Below the pieces are notes generated by a model. The model was not told where the DNA came from. It did no database searches and was given only the letters and a program-made list of their open reading frames with translations. Made by a program: the position numbers and the translations under genes. From Blastobasis lacticolella (Eukaryota; Arthropoda; Insecta; Lepidoptera; Blastobasidae): a stretch of 64,000 bases of DNA. Positions 1 through 10,155 of the stretch are shown in pieces. Numbering within the stretch: position 1 is the stretch's first letter; every line of letters starts with the position of its first letter. The stretch spans positions 253,001 to 317,000 of the forward strand of contig LR990051.1 in NCBI GenBank assembly GCA_905147135.1, read 5' to 3'.

Positions 1-175
1 ATAGAATAGGTTTTAATTTGCATTACGGAGTTCTTCAAGGAAGGGGTTAAAAGGTTTTTACGGGGTCGGCAACGCGTGGGCGATACCCCTGGTATTGCAA
101 ACGTCCATAGGCTACAGGACATCATAGGCGTAGCGAGGTTTCGGTTTTGGGGGAGTTTATGATTAATTTGCATGG
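1..175 (+). mobile_element. LINE 3' end fragment (family B)
   Basis: The + strand reads the last ~45 residues of a non-LTR retrotransposon ORF2 (EFFKEGVKRFLRGRQRVGD... ending at a TGA near 163). The same C-terminus recurs at 7540-7750 and 39205-39306, which defines a dispersed family here called B. The copy is cut by the window edge and is not functional on its own. Confidence 0.7.
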
Positions 176-265
176 AATTTTGATTGATCAGGGGATCCCC
201 CTCTTAAATCGTAATAAAAAATAAAAGTTACCAAAATTAATGAAGCTCGGAAATTAAGAGACTAA

Positions 266-1076
266 TGCCCGATTTCACCAACCATCCCTAAATTTTAGGT
301 GACACTTAACGTATATTAAGGGCCACTTAAAAGAAATTTCGTTTTCACCAATGCTTAAGGGTTTCCTAACGTCTTAAGTGACCACCTAAATTTAGGAGGC
401 CAAATGTCGGGCCCTTAAAACTTAGGTGACCGTTTTTCAAAGAAAAGTTTATATTTAATTGTGCGAAATGGAAGATTTTATTGATTATTTGGACGTTATT
501 GACAGTATTGAGGATGTCTAACCGCTTTTGGTTATCTAAGCAAAGTAGAATATCCAGATAACAGGTAATTAACTACCTAGTAATTACTGCCCATTTCTAT
601 TTACTTTTGACCTCGCTTTCTTTTTTCTGCCATTATTACTCGTAAATGTAAGAAATAGAAGCAAATAAAATAGATATACAAAGCGAACAGCGCGAAAGAA
701 ATGTCAAATCAACTTTTTTTTATAAATACGTAATCGTACTACGCTCATACAGCCATGTTATACATTTTCCCCCGTAAATTTACATAATCGACATTTTTAA
801 TATCAGAATTACTAATTTTAGTTATGTTGTTGCGTGTTTTAATATTATTTTGAAATATTTTAATTAAATAGTGTGTTAAATCAAGTCAAGATAATTTTAC
901 CGGCATAATTACGGTTTTTGAAATCACTATTTATGTCACTTAGGTAAGTGTCACCTAGAGAAGTGCTCCATAAGCTGGTGAAAATGAATTTAAGTTAAGG
1001 AACGGTATAGGGGATACCTTACGATAAGGATGCTTTAGTAAGGGGATACTTTAGGACTGGTTGGTGAAAACGGGCA
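266..1076. mobile_element. Non-autonomous PIF/Harbinger-type DNA transposon
   Basis: Terminal inverted repeats start TGCCCG-TTTCACCAACC and end GGTTGGTGAAAACGGGCA, flanked on both sides by TAA (263-265 and 1077-1079), the 3-bp TWA duplication typical of PIF/Harbinger. Inside, at about 469-520, a short frame MEDFIDYLDVIDSIEDV ends in a stop. It looks like the acidic N-terminus of a Harbinger transposase (inference). The rest of the transposase is missing, so this 811-bp copy is an internal-deletion derivative. Confidence 0.8.
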
Positions 1077-1194
1077 TAAATGTAACTGTAATAAAACTAA
1101 CTTAAATTGAAAAATAAGCAAGTATAGCGATCTTAAATTATTTCGTATTTTGGCTCAAAAGACCCGGGATGACCTTGATATATCTATACTGATA

Positions 1195-1965
1195 TAATAA
1201 TATTATAAAGAGGAAAGGTTTGATTTTTTGTTTCTTTGTTTGTTTGTTTGTATTGAATAGGCTTGGAAACTACTGGACCGATTTCAAAAATTCTTTCACC
1301 GTTGGGAAGTTACACTATCCCCGGGTGACATAGGCTATATTATATTTTCTAAAAAAATACGGATCATTAATAAAACTCCAATAATGTAACCCAAGGTGTA
1401 AAAAAATACCTAAAAAATTCCTTACTTTGCGTGTGCTACGAAAACTATTGATGAAAGAACAAAATAATGTACTACGACTTTGCAGAACATATCATTATCT
1501 ACAAAAAATGTCGCCACAGTATATGTCTTACTATTATAGTTATGTCACAATAAGTGTTCTTTTATTTTCAAAATTTAATTGAAATGCCGCCGCTAAAAAC
1601 GCTCTTTATTTGTACCTTGGTATTAATCCTTATCAAAATCAATTACTTCATATTCACGACTGCTTCAATACCTTAATAACTTTTTGAATTATTCAATTCA
1701 GACATTCCATTCGAAAGATATCACGAGTTTAAAATGTGAATATTAGAAAAAAGTCACGTGTTCGCCGCTCAGTGCGCTCGGCTATCTAGGCAGCACGGGG
1801 TACGGAAGGTGAGTCAATGTCAAGAAATAAAGTGCCGCGCGGCTCACTCGCGTGGTCGGCTCCTTACGCAGCGGTCGTGTGCGGAATCGAATAATTTTCG
1901 CTTGAAAGTAACCCGTGTACCCGTAGTGGTACCCGTGCGAAGCCGGGGCGGATCGCTAGTGTAAT
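1195..1965. repeat. Dispersed Lepidoptera-type interspersed repeat
   Basis: Starts with a (GTTT)n-like stretch, then a block containing CTACTGGACCGATTTCAAAAA, and ends in GTGCGAAGCCGGGGCGG followed by CGCTAGT. Both the block and the ending resemble, from memory, widely scattered lepidopteran repeats of unclear class. The GC-rich frame at 1758-1964 is open but is not recognisably protein coding. Confidence 0.45.
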
Positions 1966-2186
1966 ATAAACCAATGAGTGAATGAGCGCAACAAAGTCAG
2001 CTTGGAATTTTGGTCATCAATTTATTTCTACAGCGAATTTACTTGAACTTTGTTCAAATATTCTACAAAACAAATAATTGAAAACGTAATTCAAGAAGCT
2101 AGCACGTCTTGCTTTGCATAGCGCAGTATTACTTCCGTCACCAGGCAGGCGTATATAAAGGAACAAATGTATATGTGCGTTTTCAG

Positions 2187-2314
2187 AATCCACTCTCGAC
2201 GATGCCTATACTCCGCCGGAGATAAGGCACCTTCTCTACTGCAATCGCCTGCTGCAGCTTTACAGGTTACGCGGTGCGCTGCAGATCTTGCGCCATTGCT
2301 TCTCAAGGCCAGAA
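2187..2314 (+). CDS. Candidate exon: S4 segment of the earlier channel unit
   Basis: A good acceptor (TGCGTTTTCAG) at 2186 opens a GC-rich frame that includes PPEIRHLLYCNRLLQLYRLRG. The NRLL core with basic residues every third position resembles S4 of the complete downstream unit ([10 protein letters not shown]). The 3' end is uncertain: donors exist at 2265 (phase 2), 2273 (phase 1) and 2314 (phase 0). The phase-0 end gives an S4-S5 linker length close to that of the downstream unit. Linkage to the gene is inference. Confidence 0.45.
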
Positions 2315-2389
2315 GTGATTACTTAGTACGTATACGTATGAATAGTGAACACGACCTGAGGTAGCATATATGACTATGTAACTCTACTC

Positions 2390-3480
2390 TAAAAATGGTA
2401 GAGCGATGGTGTAATAAGTATGGATTCTCAGTTAACCCTAACGAAGACAATAGTTCCATCATCATCGTCCTAGCGCTTAAACCGTTCGCTTTCCTACTCA
2501 TTCGCTAACGAGTTCGCTTTCCTACTCATTCTTCTCCACTTTGTCATAGGCCATTGGCTCTTACATCCGACTCGGCTACGTCAATCCATCGCTTCTTGGG
2601 CCGCCCACGAGCCTCTATCCTGATACTGGCAGGTTCCGGCACCTCTTCCCACGTATCCCTGGAGCTAACGCAACACATGACCATACCAGCGCAGACGAGC
2701 CTCCTTTATCTTATCTACAATATCCGTTATGCCAAGGTTGCCAAGGATCGAGTCGCGTTCATCCAGCGTAGAATTTTGATTTCCTTGGCGCAAACGTGTT
2801 TCGTCAGCACTGGGCAGGTCTCGCAGCCATAGAACATTACAGGTCTAATTATACTCTTGGATATAAGACTTAACAAGCCCTTTGAGCTTGACAGGAACTT
2901 TAGGGTCACAGATAACTGCCGTGAGTTATAAGATGCAGAGACTCGTGGACTTTCGAAGTCTCTGGTCTATAAAACGTTCGAATAGCTTCATTGTGTAGGT
3001 CATAAGTTTGATACCTCGATGGTTGCCGCACTCTTGCACACTATCCTTTCCTTTATAGATTGGCGTAATAATATTTAGATATATAGATATATCCTGTTGA
3101 ATAGTTCAGTGAGCAAGAGTACACTCGGGGTCCCCATTGTTTTCCAAGATTATATGGGTATGCTGTCATCGCCAATAGCTTTTCCGTTCTTCATACGGGC
3201 CAGAACCCTCTCCACCTCGACAGGGGTAATAGGGCTTATCAGGCTAAAGTTTGCAGGAAGCTTTTGTGATGGCACGTGGTTGTTGGCCTCGTTAGACAGT
3301 TCCTTGAAATGGCAGCACCAACGGTCTTTGATAGAGTTTGCACTTGTGAGCAACACGCCGTCTACACCTTTGATAGCAACACATTTTGTCACATCCAGAC
3401 TGGTTCGACTCCGCGATTGTGGCAGCTTATAGACGAGCTTCTGCCCCTCCAGACAGAAATAGTTATGTTTACAAATTAAC
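2390..3480 (-). mobile_element. Decayed LINE ORF2 (RT and C-terminus)
   Basis: On the minus strand, 3392-3150 reads a pre-RT/RT segment (ITPVEVERVLARMKNGKA), and 2909-2727 reads the RT C-terminal region (VMFYGCETCPVLTKH... EIKILRWMNATR). Further 3', about 2550-2700, is a frame-broken ARLRWYGHV-type tail. Stops and frameshifts break it throughout. The same tail family occurs at 8865-9120 and 28330-28560. Confidence 0.65.
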
Positions 3481-3494
3481 GCCTATTAGAGGAG

Positions 3495-3640
3495 GCAAGC
3501 AAGGAGTCTTAGCAGTCAGCTTGGACTGCAATACCTAATAGCCTTTGATCAGGTCTGGCACAAGGCTCATCTATGGAAACTTCTTTCCTATCAGCTGCCT
3601 GTGGCCGCCATGTTTGCGGGGGGCGCGGGAGGCGCGAAAA
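3495..3640 (+). mobile_element. LINE reverse-transcriptase scrap
   Basis: The + strand reads AFDQVWHKAHLWKLLSYQLP across a broken frame. This is the RT block around the first catalytic Asp of jockey/CR1-type LINEs. It is a short fragment inserted just upstream of the candidate S5 exon. Confidence 0.55.
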
Positions 3641-3760
3641 GTGCGGACACAAATTTCTATTAGCAGAAAGTGGGTGGTCCAAATCGCAATTTGCCTTTGT
3701 ACAGGTAGCTTGGGAATGGATATCTATTTGCTAGCTCTCTTAACTTACCTCGGTGACAGT

Positions 3761-3956
3761 ACGTGCGCTGATCGTAATAGCACGCTGTATTGCAGCTTCA
3801 ACGCGCTGATAATGATGTCGCTGCTGAGCTGTGTGATGGGCATGATGATGGTGTTCGCGGGCTATGACCTTGTCAAGAGAGAAGGCACGTGGCACCTCGA
3901 CGCTAAGCAGCCGATTGCGGGCAACCTTTCCTGGGAACTCCTCATTCAAAAGCGAG
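3761..3956 (+). CDS. Candidate exon: S5 segment of the earlier channel unit
   Basis: The open frame ADRNSTLYCSFNALIMM followed by SLLSCVMGMMMVFAGYDLVK aligns without gaps to S5 of the complete downstream unit (shared N, L, S, L, G positions). It also resembles HCN S5. It continues to NLSWELLIQKR and stops at donor G|GTGGGT (phase 1). That phase fits exon A at 10009, giving KR-V-YYTV, just as the downstream unit reads MR-YITK at the same point. The acceptor is uncertain: 3760 has the best pyrimidine tract, while 3706 and 3795 are alternatives. Confidence 0.5.
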
Positions 3957-4139
3957 GTGGGTTGGTATGGTGAGGATGATTAGGTAGGATTATATGAATG
4001 AAAATATTTATTTCAAGTATCAGGACTCATATGTAGTTAGAAATATCTTAAAATTAGGTTAGTAACAATTATCTCATAAAATGTTTCAATCAAATTTAAC
4101 AAAATGTCAAAAAATTTAGTAGGTATGTCATACTCGTAT

Positions 4140-4740
4140 TTCACATGTCATTTTACGTTACATCATTTTTCCATCCACGTTTGGTGACGTGAACCAAACA
4201 ACAATGGTTTACATACTGGCAGTCTAGCCTGTTAGCTAACATGGCCAGGGTGCAGTTGGAGCTAGCCCTTTGGCGAATCGTCGCATAAAAGCAATCGACG
4301 CGCGCCTCCGCAAACATTTGAGTGGCACTGCATAAGCGGGGCAGCCCCAACAGCACCCTGAATGCGTTGTTAAATTGAACTCGTAACGCGTTGTATGATT
4401 TTTGAGTATAGCTTTCCCATGTAAAAACCATTAAAAAAGGCTCTAAACAATGTGACTTTTACCTCCCTCGAGCAACGCGCAAACCTATAGGCAAGCATGT
4501 TCGCCCTTGCCGACAACGCCCTACGCTCTCTTCCAATGTCGCCATCGTCTTTGAGGTCCGTGATGATTATGTGTCTGAGATACTTAAACTGATGCATACG
4601 TCGTAATGGCGTGCCATCCAGTCTAACCGGAGGCATGTTCTGCACTTGACTGCCACGGACGGGCCTCAAACACCATGATCTCACTTTTCTTGACTTTATA
4701 TCGCAGTCCATGGCTAGCGGCATATGTCTCACATATTATA
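4140..4740 (-). mobile_element. Decayed LINE RT C-terminal fragment
   Basis: Two overlapping minus-strand frames read RMHQFKYLRHIIITDLKDDG... RRALSARANMLAYRFARCS and then YTQKSYNALRVQFNNAFRVLLGLP with FAEARVD. This is the standard C-terminal part of a LINE reverse transcriptase, split by a frameshift around 4400. Confidence 0.75.
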
Positions 4741-4974
4741 AAGTAAAATACGTTTATTTCACTCACGTTATTGTTTCTGCCAAGAACAAATAAAACCGGA
4801 CAAGTGTATGCGTATTGATGTGGCATACAAACGTTCTGTACCGTTACCAATAAAAAGATTTTTATGCCAGAGCAACATGTAATTCGTCAAATTGTATTGG
4901 ATTCGAAATCGTATTGACCGTTTTTTCGGGTTGTTGTAATATATAATTTAGTTATTTATACATAGTTAGTATGA

Positions 4975-5535
4975 CAGTAGCTTCCCGCCGTCTGTTCCTC
5001 TGTATCTATCTATGTATACGCTTAGATCTGGTAAACTACTACATACCTAGATTGTTTAAAGAGGATGGTTTGGTATTTGGTTTGGAAGGCTGTAAAGTAG
5101 GTGTAGTATAGCTGTAGAGTAGGGGTAGGGTTGCGGTAGGGTAGGGTAGGGGTAGAACGCCACGCGAATAAAGCCAGTATTCCGATGAGGGGGCCCCTTG
5201 ATAACGTACACATCAAACTTCGTGGTTTCTATACATAGTATAAAACAAAGTCGCTTCCCGCCGTCTGTCCCTTGTATATATGTTTGTTTAGATCATATAT
5301 AAATAGGGATTTAGATAGAGTGATTTAAGAGGAAAATTTATAAGCAAGACAAAAAAGGGTAGGTATTGGTCGAGTAGGTTTAGAGTAGGTGTTGGGTAGG
5401 TGTAGAGTAGGTGTAGGGTAGTAGTAGGGTCGTTGTAGGATAGGGTAGAAGTAGAGGTAGGGTAATGTAGGTTAGGGGTAGGGCAGCGTAGGGGTAGGTC
5501 ACCATGCGAACGAAGGCGTGCCGGATCCACTGGAT
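4975..5535. repeat. Duplicated block with degenerate GTAGG/GTAGGG arrays
   Basis: Two related blocks each begin with CTTCCCGCCGTCTGT (about 4981 and 5253) and run into purine-rich G-T-A-G-G-G minisatellite stretches (5095-5155 and 5355-5500). They end near motifs with ACGCCACGCGAA or CACCATGCGAACGAA. This is simple-sequence expansion inside a duplicated dispersed repeat. No coding function is visible; the open frames here are low-complexity. Confidence 0.6.
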
Positions 5536-5679
5536 ATTAAAAGCTTTAGTAGATTGGCTACAAAAACACTTGAAAGTTTAATGCGCAAGTTGCAAATAAC
5601 ATTGACAAGCTTGTTTCGTAAAATGAGTGCTCTAGAACTAAGATTAATGACCAAAACACTCTCAATTTAAACCAATGTG

Positions 5680-6480
5680 AATTTATTAAATCAAATGAAT
5701 TAAAACTCGACTCATCGGCTTAACATCCAGCAGCTGAACACCAGCCCATGCGAGCAGCCCGTCTAACAGCACTCGCTGCTCTAAGCGCTAAAGCAAGGCC
5801 CGCAGGTAGGTAAATGCGCCCGTAAGTCGTCTCACTCTGACGCTGACACAAACTCAGCCACTGATAAGGACAGTAGCCAAGTGATGTGCCCTAAACATTC
5901 ACTGCTGTAACTACGGAACACAGCAAACCTGCGAGTAAATCCATTACTACAATTGATAAACAAGATATCCAACATGACCTAGAACACGCCAATGATTGGA
6001 AAATAGTACAGTCAAGGCGTGTTCAAAAGCGAGCTCCAAACGGTAGATCGTTTGAAATACGTACAGGCATGGTCCTTTAATTCAAACTACGACGGAGTCA
6101 ATTCCAAATTCCTTTATTAAATTAAAAAGCTGTGACGACTGTTAGGTACGTCGAAAAGCGTAATATTGCAACGGACAGACACGCTTCCTTTATTATTGGA
6201 ATTCCAGAAAAACTTCGATATAGTCCGTTACTCGAGGTGGGTTCTGGGCCAGCCCCGACAGCACGGCAACGACAGCGTTCTACTTTTGAATTAACTTAGA
6301 ATTTACTTACAAACAACATATACAATTGCTTAACTCCGAAACACAACGCTTTACTACGCCGAAGTTTTACTCAATAATGATATAAAATGTCATGTTTTAA
6401 CGTTAACAGAGCACTGGCTTACGGATGAAGAGCTAAAATTTATCAATCTAAATAAGTTTTTTAAATTATACTATCCAGTC
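5680..6480 (+). mobile_element. Decayed LINE ORF1 end and EN start
   Basis: The + strand reads SFIIGIPEKLRYSPLLEVGS near 6185-6250. Then at 6370-6470 it reads NDIKCHVLTLTEHWLTDEE, with the conserved TEHW of an apurinic-type endonuclease. Many stops and frameshifts show an old copy. It is abutted at 6480 by an opposite-strand LINE tail. Confidence 0.5.
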
Positions 6481-6740
6481 ATTTGACCGCCGTCTCATCT
6501 GGTGGTAAGTGACGATGCGGTCAAAGATGGAGCATGCCTGTCTAGGAACAGCCTATTCACTCTAGCCTTGAAGGCGTCCAGATTATAGTGATCAGGGAAC
6601 ACACTGGGATCAAGTACACCTTGGTGTCATGTTTTTGCCGTACCAACCTAAAACACGGCGGTTCATAGCATATTTGTGAGATCGGACATAAAAGCTGTAG
6701 AGTATGTGAACCTGTGCACATTATCTGTAGAAAGAGTATG
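6480..6740 (-). mobile_element. LINE 3' end fragment (family A)
   Basis: The + strand carries GCATGCCTGTCTAGGAACAG and ATTCACTCTAGCCTTGAAGG, the reverse complement of a LINE C-terminus ([16 protein letters not shown]). The same tail occurs at 15960-16350, 20990-21390, 35115-35245 and 55840-56040. It is 5'-truncated and partly degraded after 6600. Confidence 0.65.
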
Positions 6741-6899
6741 TGGAATCTCTGCAGAACATGTAACTATTTATTTATTTTGTTTATTATTTTATAATTTTAA
6801 GAAGACCAACAGCTTTTAATCTATTTTTATAGGTGATTTCACTTTTTCGTAAGGCCCTCCGGTTTTTTCAAACTTTGGAACGATTGCTCGTTCATGTTA

Positions 6900-8235
6900 T
6901 ACATGTATGTCATTGTAGGTATAGACTGTAAACGTAGTATTTGGCGACGCCAACATTGATTGAATGGGATCTGGTTCGGAGTGCAACGATCTCGTGGACA
7001 GGCTGGTTATAACGTCTACAACGAAGTAACATTCCCAACTCGCGTCACGTGTAACACACAGACTTCCATAGACCCTGTATACTGTTATATCGATTTGGAA
7101 TATGTGGCTGCTGGTCAATTGAATATTGGCGACTATTTTGTGGTGAACGACTCATTACACCGAGAACCCCCATGTTAAAATAAACTAGTCGTCGTCGAAA
7201 ACAGATTATATTCTAGAGCCGCTTTATTAGCTTTTGTAGGAGCTATAGAAAGTGTCGATTGGCCGGAACTTTGTACGAAGTCCGTAGTGGTAGGGGCCGC
7301 CGATTTTGCTAGGACTATCCCCTCAATATTTTATACTATAAAATCAGTATTTGTTTTACTAAAAAGGAATCGTCTCTTTGAAATAAAATCTTAGGTGACG
7401 GCAGAAATCAATAACTTAAAATTGTTATTGTTTGACATAGTCGATGTGAAAAATAAATTTCCTAATAACACCAGTTTGCAAATATTACTCATAAAATGTC
7501 AGATGCTTATAGTCAGTTACTACAAAATGACTTCGTATTACACGAATATGATAACCAGTTACAAAGGAACTTTCTCCTACGCACACTAAGGTTGTGGAAT
7601 AAACTACCTGGAGAGGTTTTCCCTGGAGACTATAACATGGAGATCTTCAAGGAAGGGGTGAAAAGGTTTTTACGGGATCGGCAACGCGTGGGTGATGCCC
7701 CTGGTATGGCAAACGTTCATGGACTGCTACCAGGGGAACCTGACCAGATTGTGTCATGGTTACAAATTCAGTTGCCTAAATTTGCAGGTATCATCACGAT
7801 GTTTTCCCTCACCGTAATAAAAGTAAAAAAGCACTTGTGGCGTCATTAAAAATCCGGACGGCTCGCAATATGACTCGCAAGCGCAGCTTATCAACGCATT
7901 AAATAAACAGTTCATGTCGACGGCGGAACAGTGTCAAGCAAACCTGCCTCTCGTGAAGGAGCTCCTAAGGCGCGCTGACCCACTCGCCTATTAGTCACAC
8001 CTGTAGAAGTATAATGCCATTATAACGAAAAAAGTTGCGAATTGGCCCACCAAAGACATATACGGAATATCTGTTGAGTTACTTCGTTCAACAGCTGAAG
8101 TTATATCAGTCCTCTAGCGACACGTTTTAATAAATGTATTAAGAAAACCGTCTATCGGCTTGTTTCAAGAAAATTAAACAAGCCAATCCCCTTTACTAAG
8201 GTAAAGGTAAAAGGCAGACCCAAATAGCTACAGAC
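6900..8235 (+). mobile_element. Decayed composite LINE (EN, linker, family-B tail, RT start)
   Basis: 6960-7170 reads an endonuclease C-terminal part (EVTFPTRVTCNTQTSID). 7190-7400 reads the linker (AFVGAIESVDWPELCTK). 7540-7750 is a family-B 3' end ([20 protein letters not shown]). 7825-8220 returns to EN-RT linker and RT start (KNPDGSQYDSQAQLINALNK; KDIYGISVELLRS). The order suggests one old LINE disrupted by a second tail insertion. All frames are interrupted. Confidence 0.55.
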
Positions 8236-8325
8236 CGAAGTCCATATTCTGGTTTAAGAACTTTATTATCATAAAGAATTTACAATTAACTTGAGAATGA
8301 GAATTTAAATTAATGTAAATATTAA

Positions 8326-8545
8326 TTTTGCGGACATTCGCAACATCAGGCAACTGAATTTGTAACCATGATCCAATCTGGTCAGGTTCCCCTGGTAGCA
8401 GGGTCACAGAGGTCAGATGGTCCACTGTAATTACCTAATCGCCAAATCATGGATCATGGTCAAGGCGGACCCCAGGCCCTCGTACTCGTGAACACTACCG
8501 GGCCATTAACGCCAAGATGATGATTAATTTTGCGGACATTGTATC
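8326..8545 (+). mobile_element. SINE body, truncated
   Basis: Contains ACCATGATCCAATCTGGTCA, GTTCCCCTGGTAGCAGGGTC and CAAGGCGGACCCCAGGCCCT, then ACGCCAAGATGATGAT. This is the reverse of the SINE body at 21619-21981. The tRNA-like head is missing. Confidence 0.65.
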
Positions 8546-8864
8546 ACAGCATGAGTTGGTAGACAGTTAGCGTACAAATTACATCACATCATTACATCAA
8601 AGGTGACGAGTTGAAGTCTGATGGTATGCGTACAGTAACACGTATTCCACAAGGCTGTCAAAACTTGCCATTTCGTTATTAATGAACGGTCTTCCTGTAT
8701 GAGTGCTGTAAAAACGGCGAAATTTTCGTATAGTTCGCGTTGTTACAGTTACAGGTGACGTTGTTTTTGTGATTTTGGATTTCTTTTCCTTTTCTCCTAG
8801 AGGAGAATCCACGCCAACGAAAGTAAGATGCGGTGGATGTATAGCGTTGCAGCCTTGGCATGAG

Positions 8865-9120
8865 AGATATCGCGAAAAAGATAGCAGAGGCTCGCCTTCG
8901 CTGGTTTGCTCACGTGTTGCCTAAGCCCCAGGGATAAGTAGGAAATAGGTGCGTGAATATGCCGGTATCAAAAAAGAGGTCCCGTGGAAGGAACAAAAAG
9001 CGCTGAATTGATAGCCAATGGCTTTCGACGCGAGGATGCCGAAGACCGGGCGAAATGGAGGAAAATTTGTCAGAACGCGGACCCTGGCAGAGCCGGGACT
9101 GACCGCTCGGATGATGATGA
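8865..9120 (+). mobile_element. LINE C-terminal fragment
   Basis: The + strand reads DIAKKIAEARLRWFAHVLPK and then a decayed GRNKKR-type segment. It ends in GGACCCTGGCAGAGCCGGGA and GATGATGATGA. This is the C-terminal domain and tail of a LINE also seen at 28330-28560 and 60720-60825. Confidence 0.6.
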
Positions 9121-9124
9121 TTTC

Positions 9125-9430
9125 TAATCGCCTAGAGCAATTATTCAACCGTCTTGCTCAAGATCTAGCGGCCTGGTTCCAGTGCAAAGGATTTATATTA
9201 AGCCTAATGAAGACACAGTTCATGTGTTTCGCCTAATCTGGTCGCTCTCGACGTCCCCTGCTCGTCACTGTGAATGGCGTGAGGGTTTAGCAGGTGCCTG
9301 TAGCGTCCTTCTTGAGCGCGATTCACGCCGACCGCGATGAGCCCTCCGGTGTGTAATAAAATACCGGATACCATAAAGCAGCTCCGAGCCAGAGAACCTT
9401 CAAAGTAAAACTTAAGAGGTGCTTGTTCGA
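9125..9430 (+). mobile_element. LINE RT fragment
   Basis: The + strand reads RLAQDLAAWFQCKGFILSLM then KTQFMCFA, a stop, and SGRSRRPLLVTVNGVRV. This is the RT thumb region of a jockey-like LINE. It is short and frame-broken. Confidence 0.55.
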
Positions 9431-9559
9431 GCAATCGTTCTACAGTTTTATATAATTTTTAAACTGACCTGAAAAAAATAAGTAAAACAAATAATTACTA
9501 TGATTCCCTATTGACGTAGGTATAATTTATAGTATGAATAAATTTATTTTTGGTTATTG

Positions 9560-9925
9560 ATACATGATCCAGGATTTGGGAGATCAGATAATTAGGTGGA
9601 GCTTCTACCATCTGACCTCCGTGATCCCGTAAACAGAGGAACCTGATCACATTGGCTCATGGTTACACATTCAGTCACCTGAGGGCCTAGTGTGAGTTCC
9701 GCTTCGATTTTACTTAACTATCGCGTTTGCGTTTACGTCGAAATTAGTATGAAGAAAAAAACTTCATTTACGTACCACTAGGCGGCGCTATATATTTTTC
9801 CATACTAATTTTCACGTAAACGCAAACGCGATAGTAAAGTAAAATCGAAGCGGAACTCACACTAGGCCCTCTGAATGTGCAGGTTTCATCACGTTGTTTT
9901 TCCTCACCGCAAGACGATGTATGTC
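9560..9925 (-). mobile_element. SINE body split by a nested MITE
   Basis: Left part 9560-9681 and right part 9871-9925 rejoin to the SINE body seen at 21640-21850 (CATCTGACCTCCGTGAT...TTCAGTCACCTG | CTGAATGTGCAGGTTTCATC). The interruption is the inverted-repeat element at 9682-9870, so the SINE is the older insertion. Confidence 0.75.
9682..9870. mobile_element. 189-bp MITE with long terminal inverted repeats
   Basis: The ends are AGGGCCTAGTGTGAGTTCCG and its exact inverse, continuing through GAAGCGGAACTCACACTAGGCCCT. The inverted arms extend, with small gaps, over most of the element (TATCGCGTTTGCGTTTACGT / ACGTAAACGCAAACGCGATA). CTG flanks both sides (9679-9681, 9871-9873) as a likely 3-bp target duplication. 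Confidence 0.85.
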
Positions 9926-10008
9926 ATATGTCATTATTTATTCATAGTAATAAATGATGTTATGTATGATAGACCGCCCCACATAATTATTATCATTATA
10001 AATTGCAG

Positions 10009-10155
10009 TATACTACACCGTGAATGCGTCCATTGCGAATGTCCAGTTAACTATTTTCTTCTGGACTTTTACGGAAATATTGTACAGCGGCTTTTACCAT
10101 TTCTACACGGACACCCATAGGCAGCCAATATTCTTGGTGGTCGGCATGCTGCTCG
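10009..10155 (+). CDS. Channel exon A: pore helix, filter region, start of S6 (unit 1)
   Basis: Acceptor ATAAATTGCAG, donor CTCG|GTGAGT (phase 1). Reads [20 protein letters not shown], then [19 protein letters not shown] and FLVVGMLL. At the selectivity-filter position the residues are [10 protein letters not shown], with no GYG/GFG. The entering phase (1) matches the homologous intron before the pore exon of the second unit. Confidence 0.75.

Noticed and set aside
6960..7178. A small secreted Cys-containing protein
   Set aside because: The frame TFPTRVTCNTQTSID fits the C-terminal part of a LINE endonuclease, and the sequence continues into LINE linker coding.
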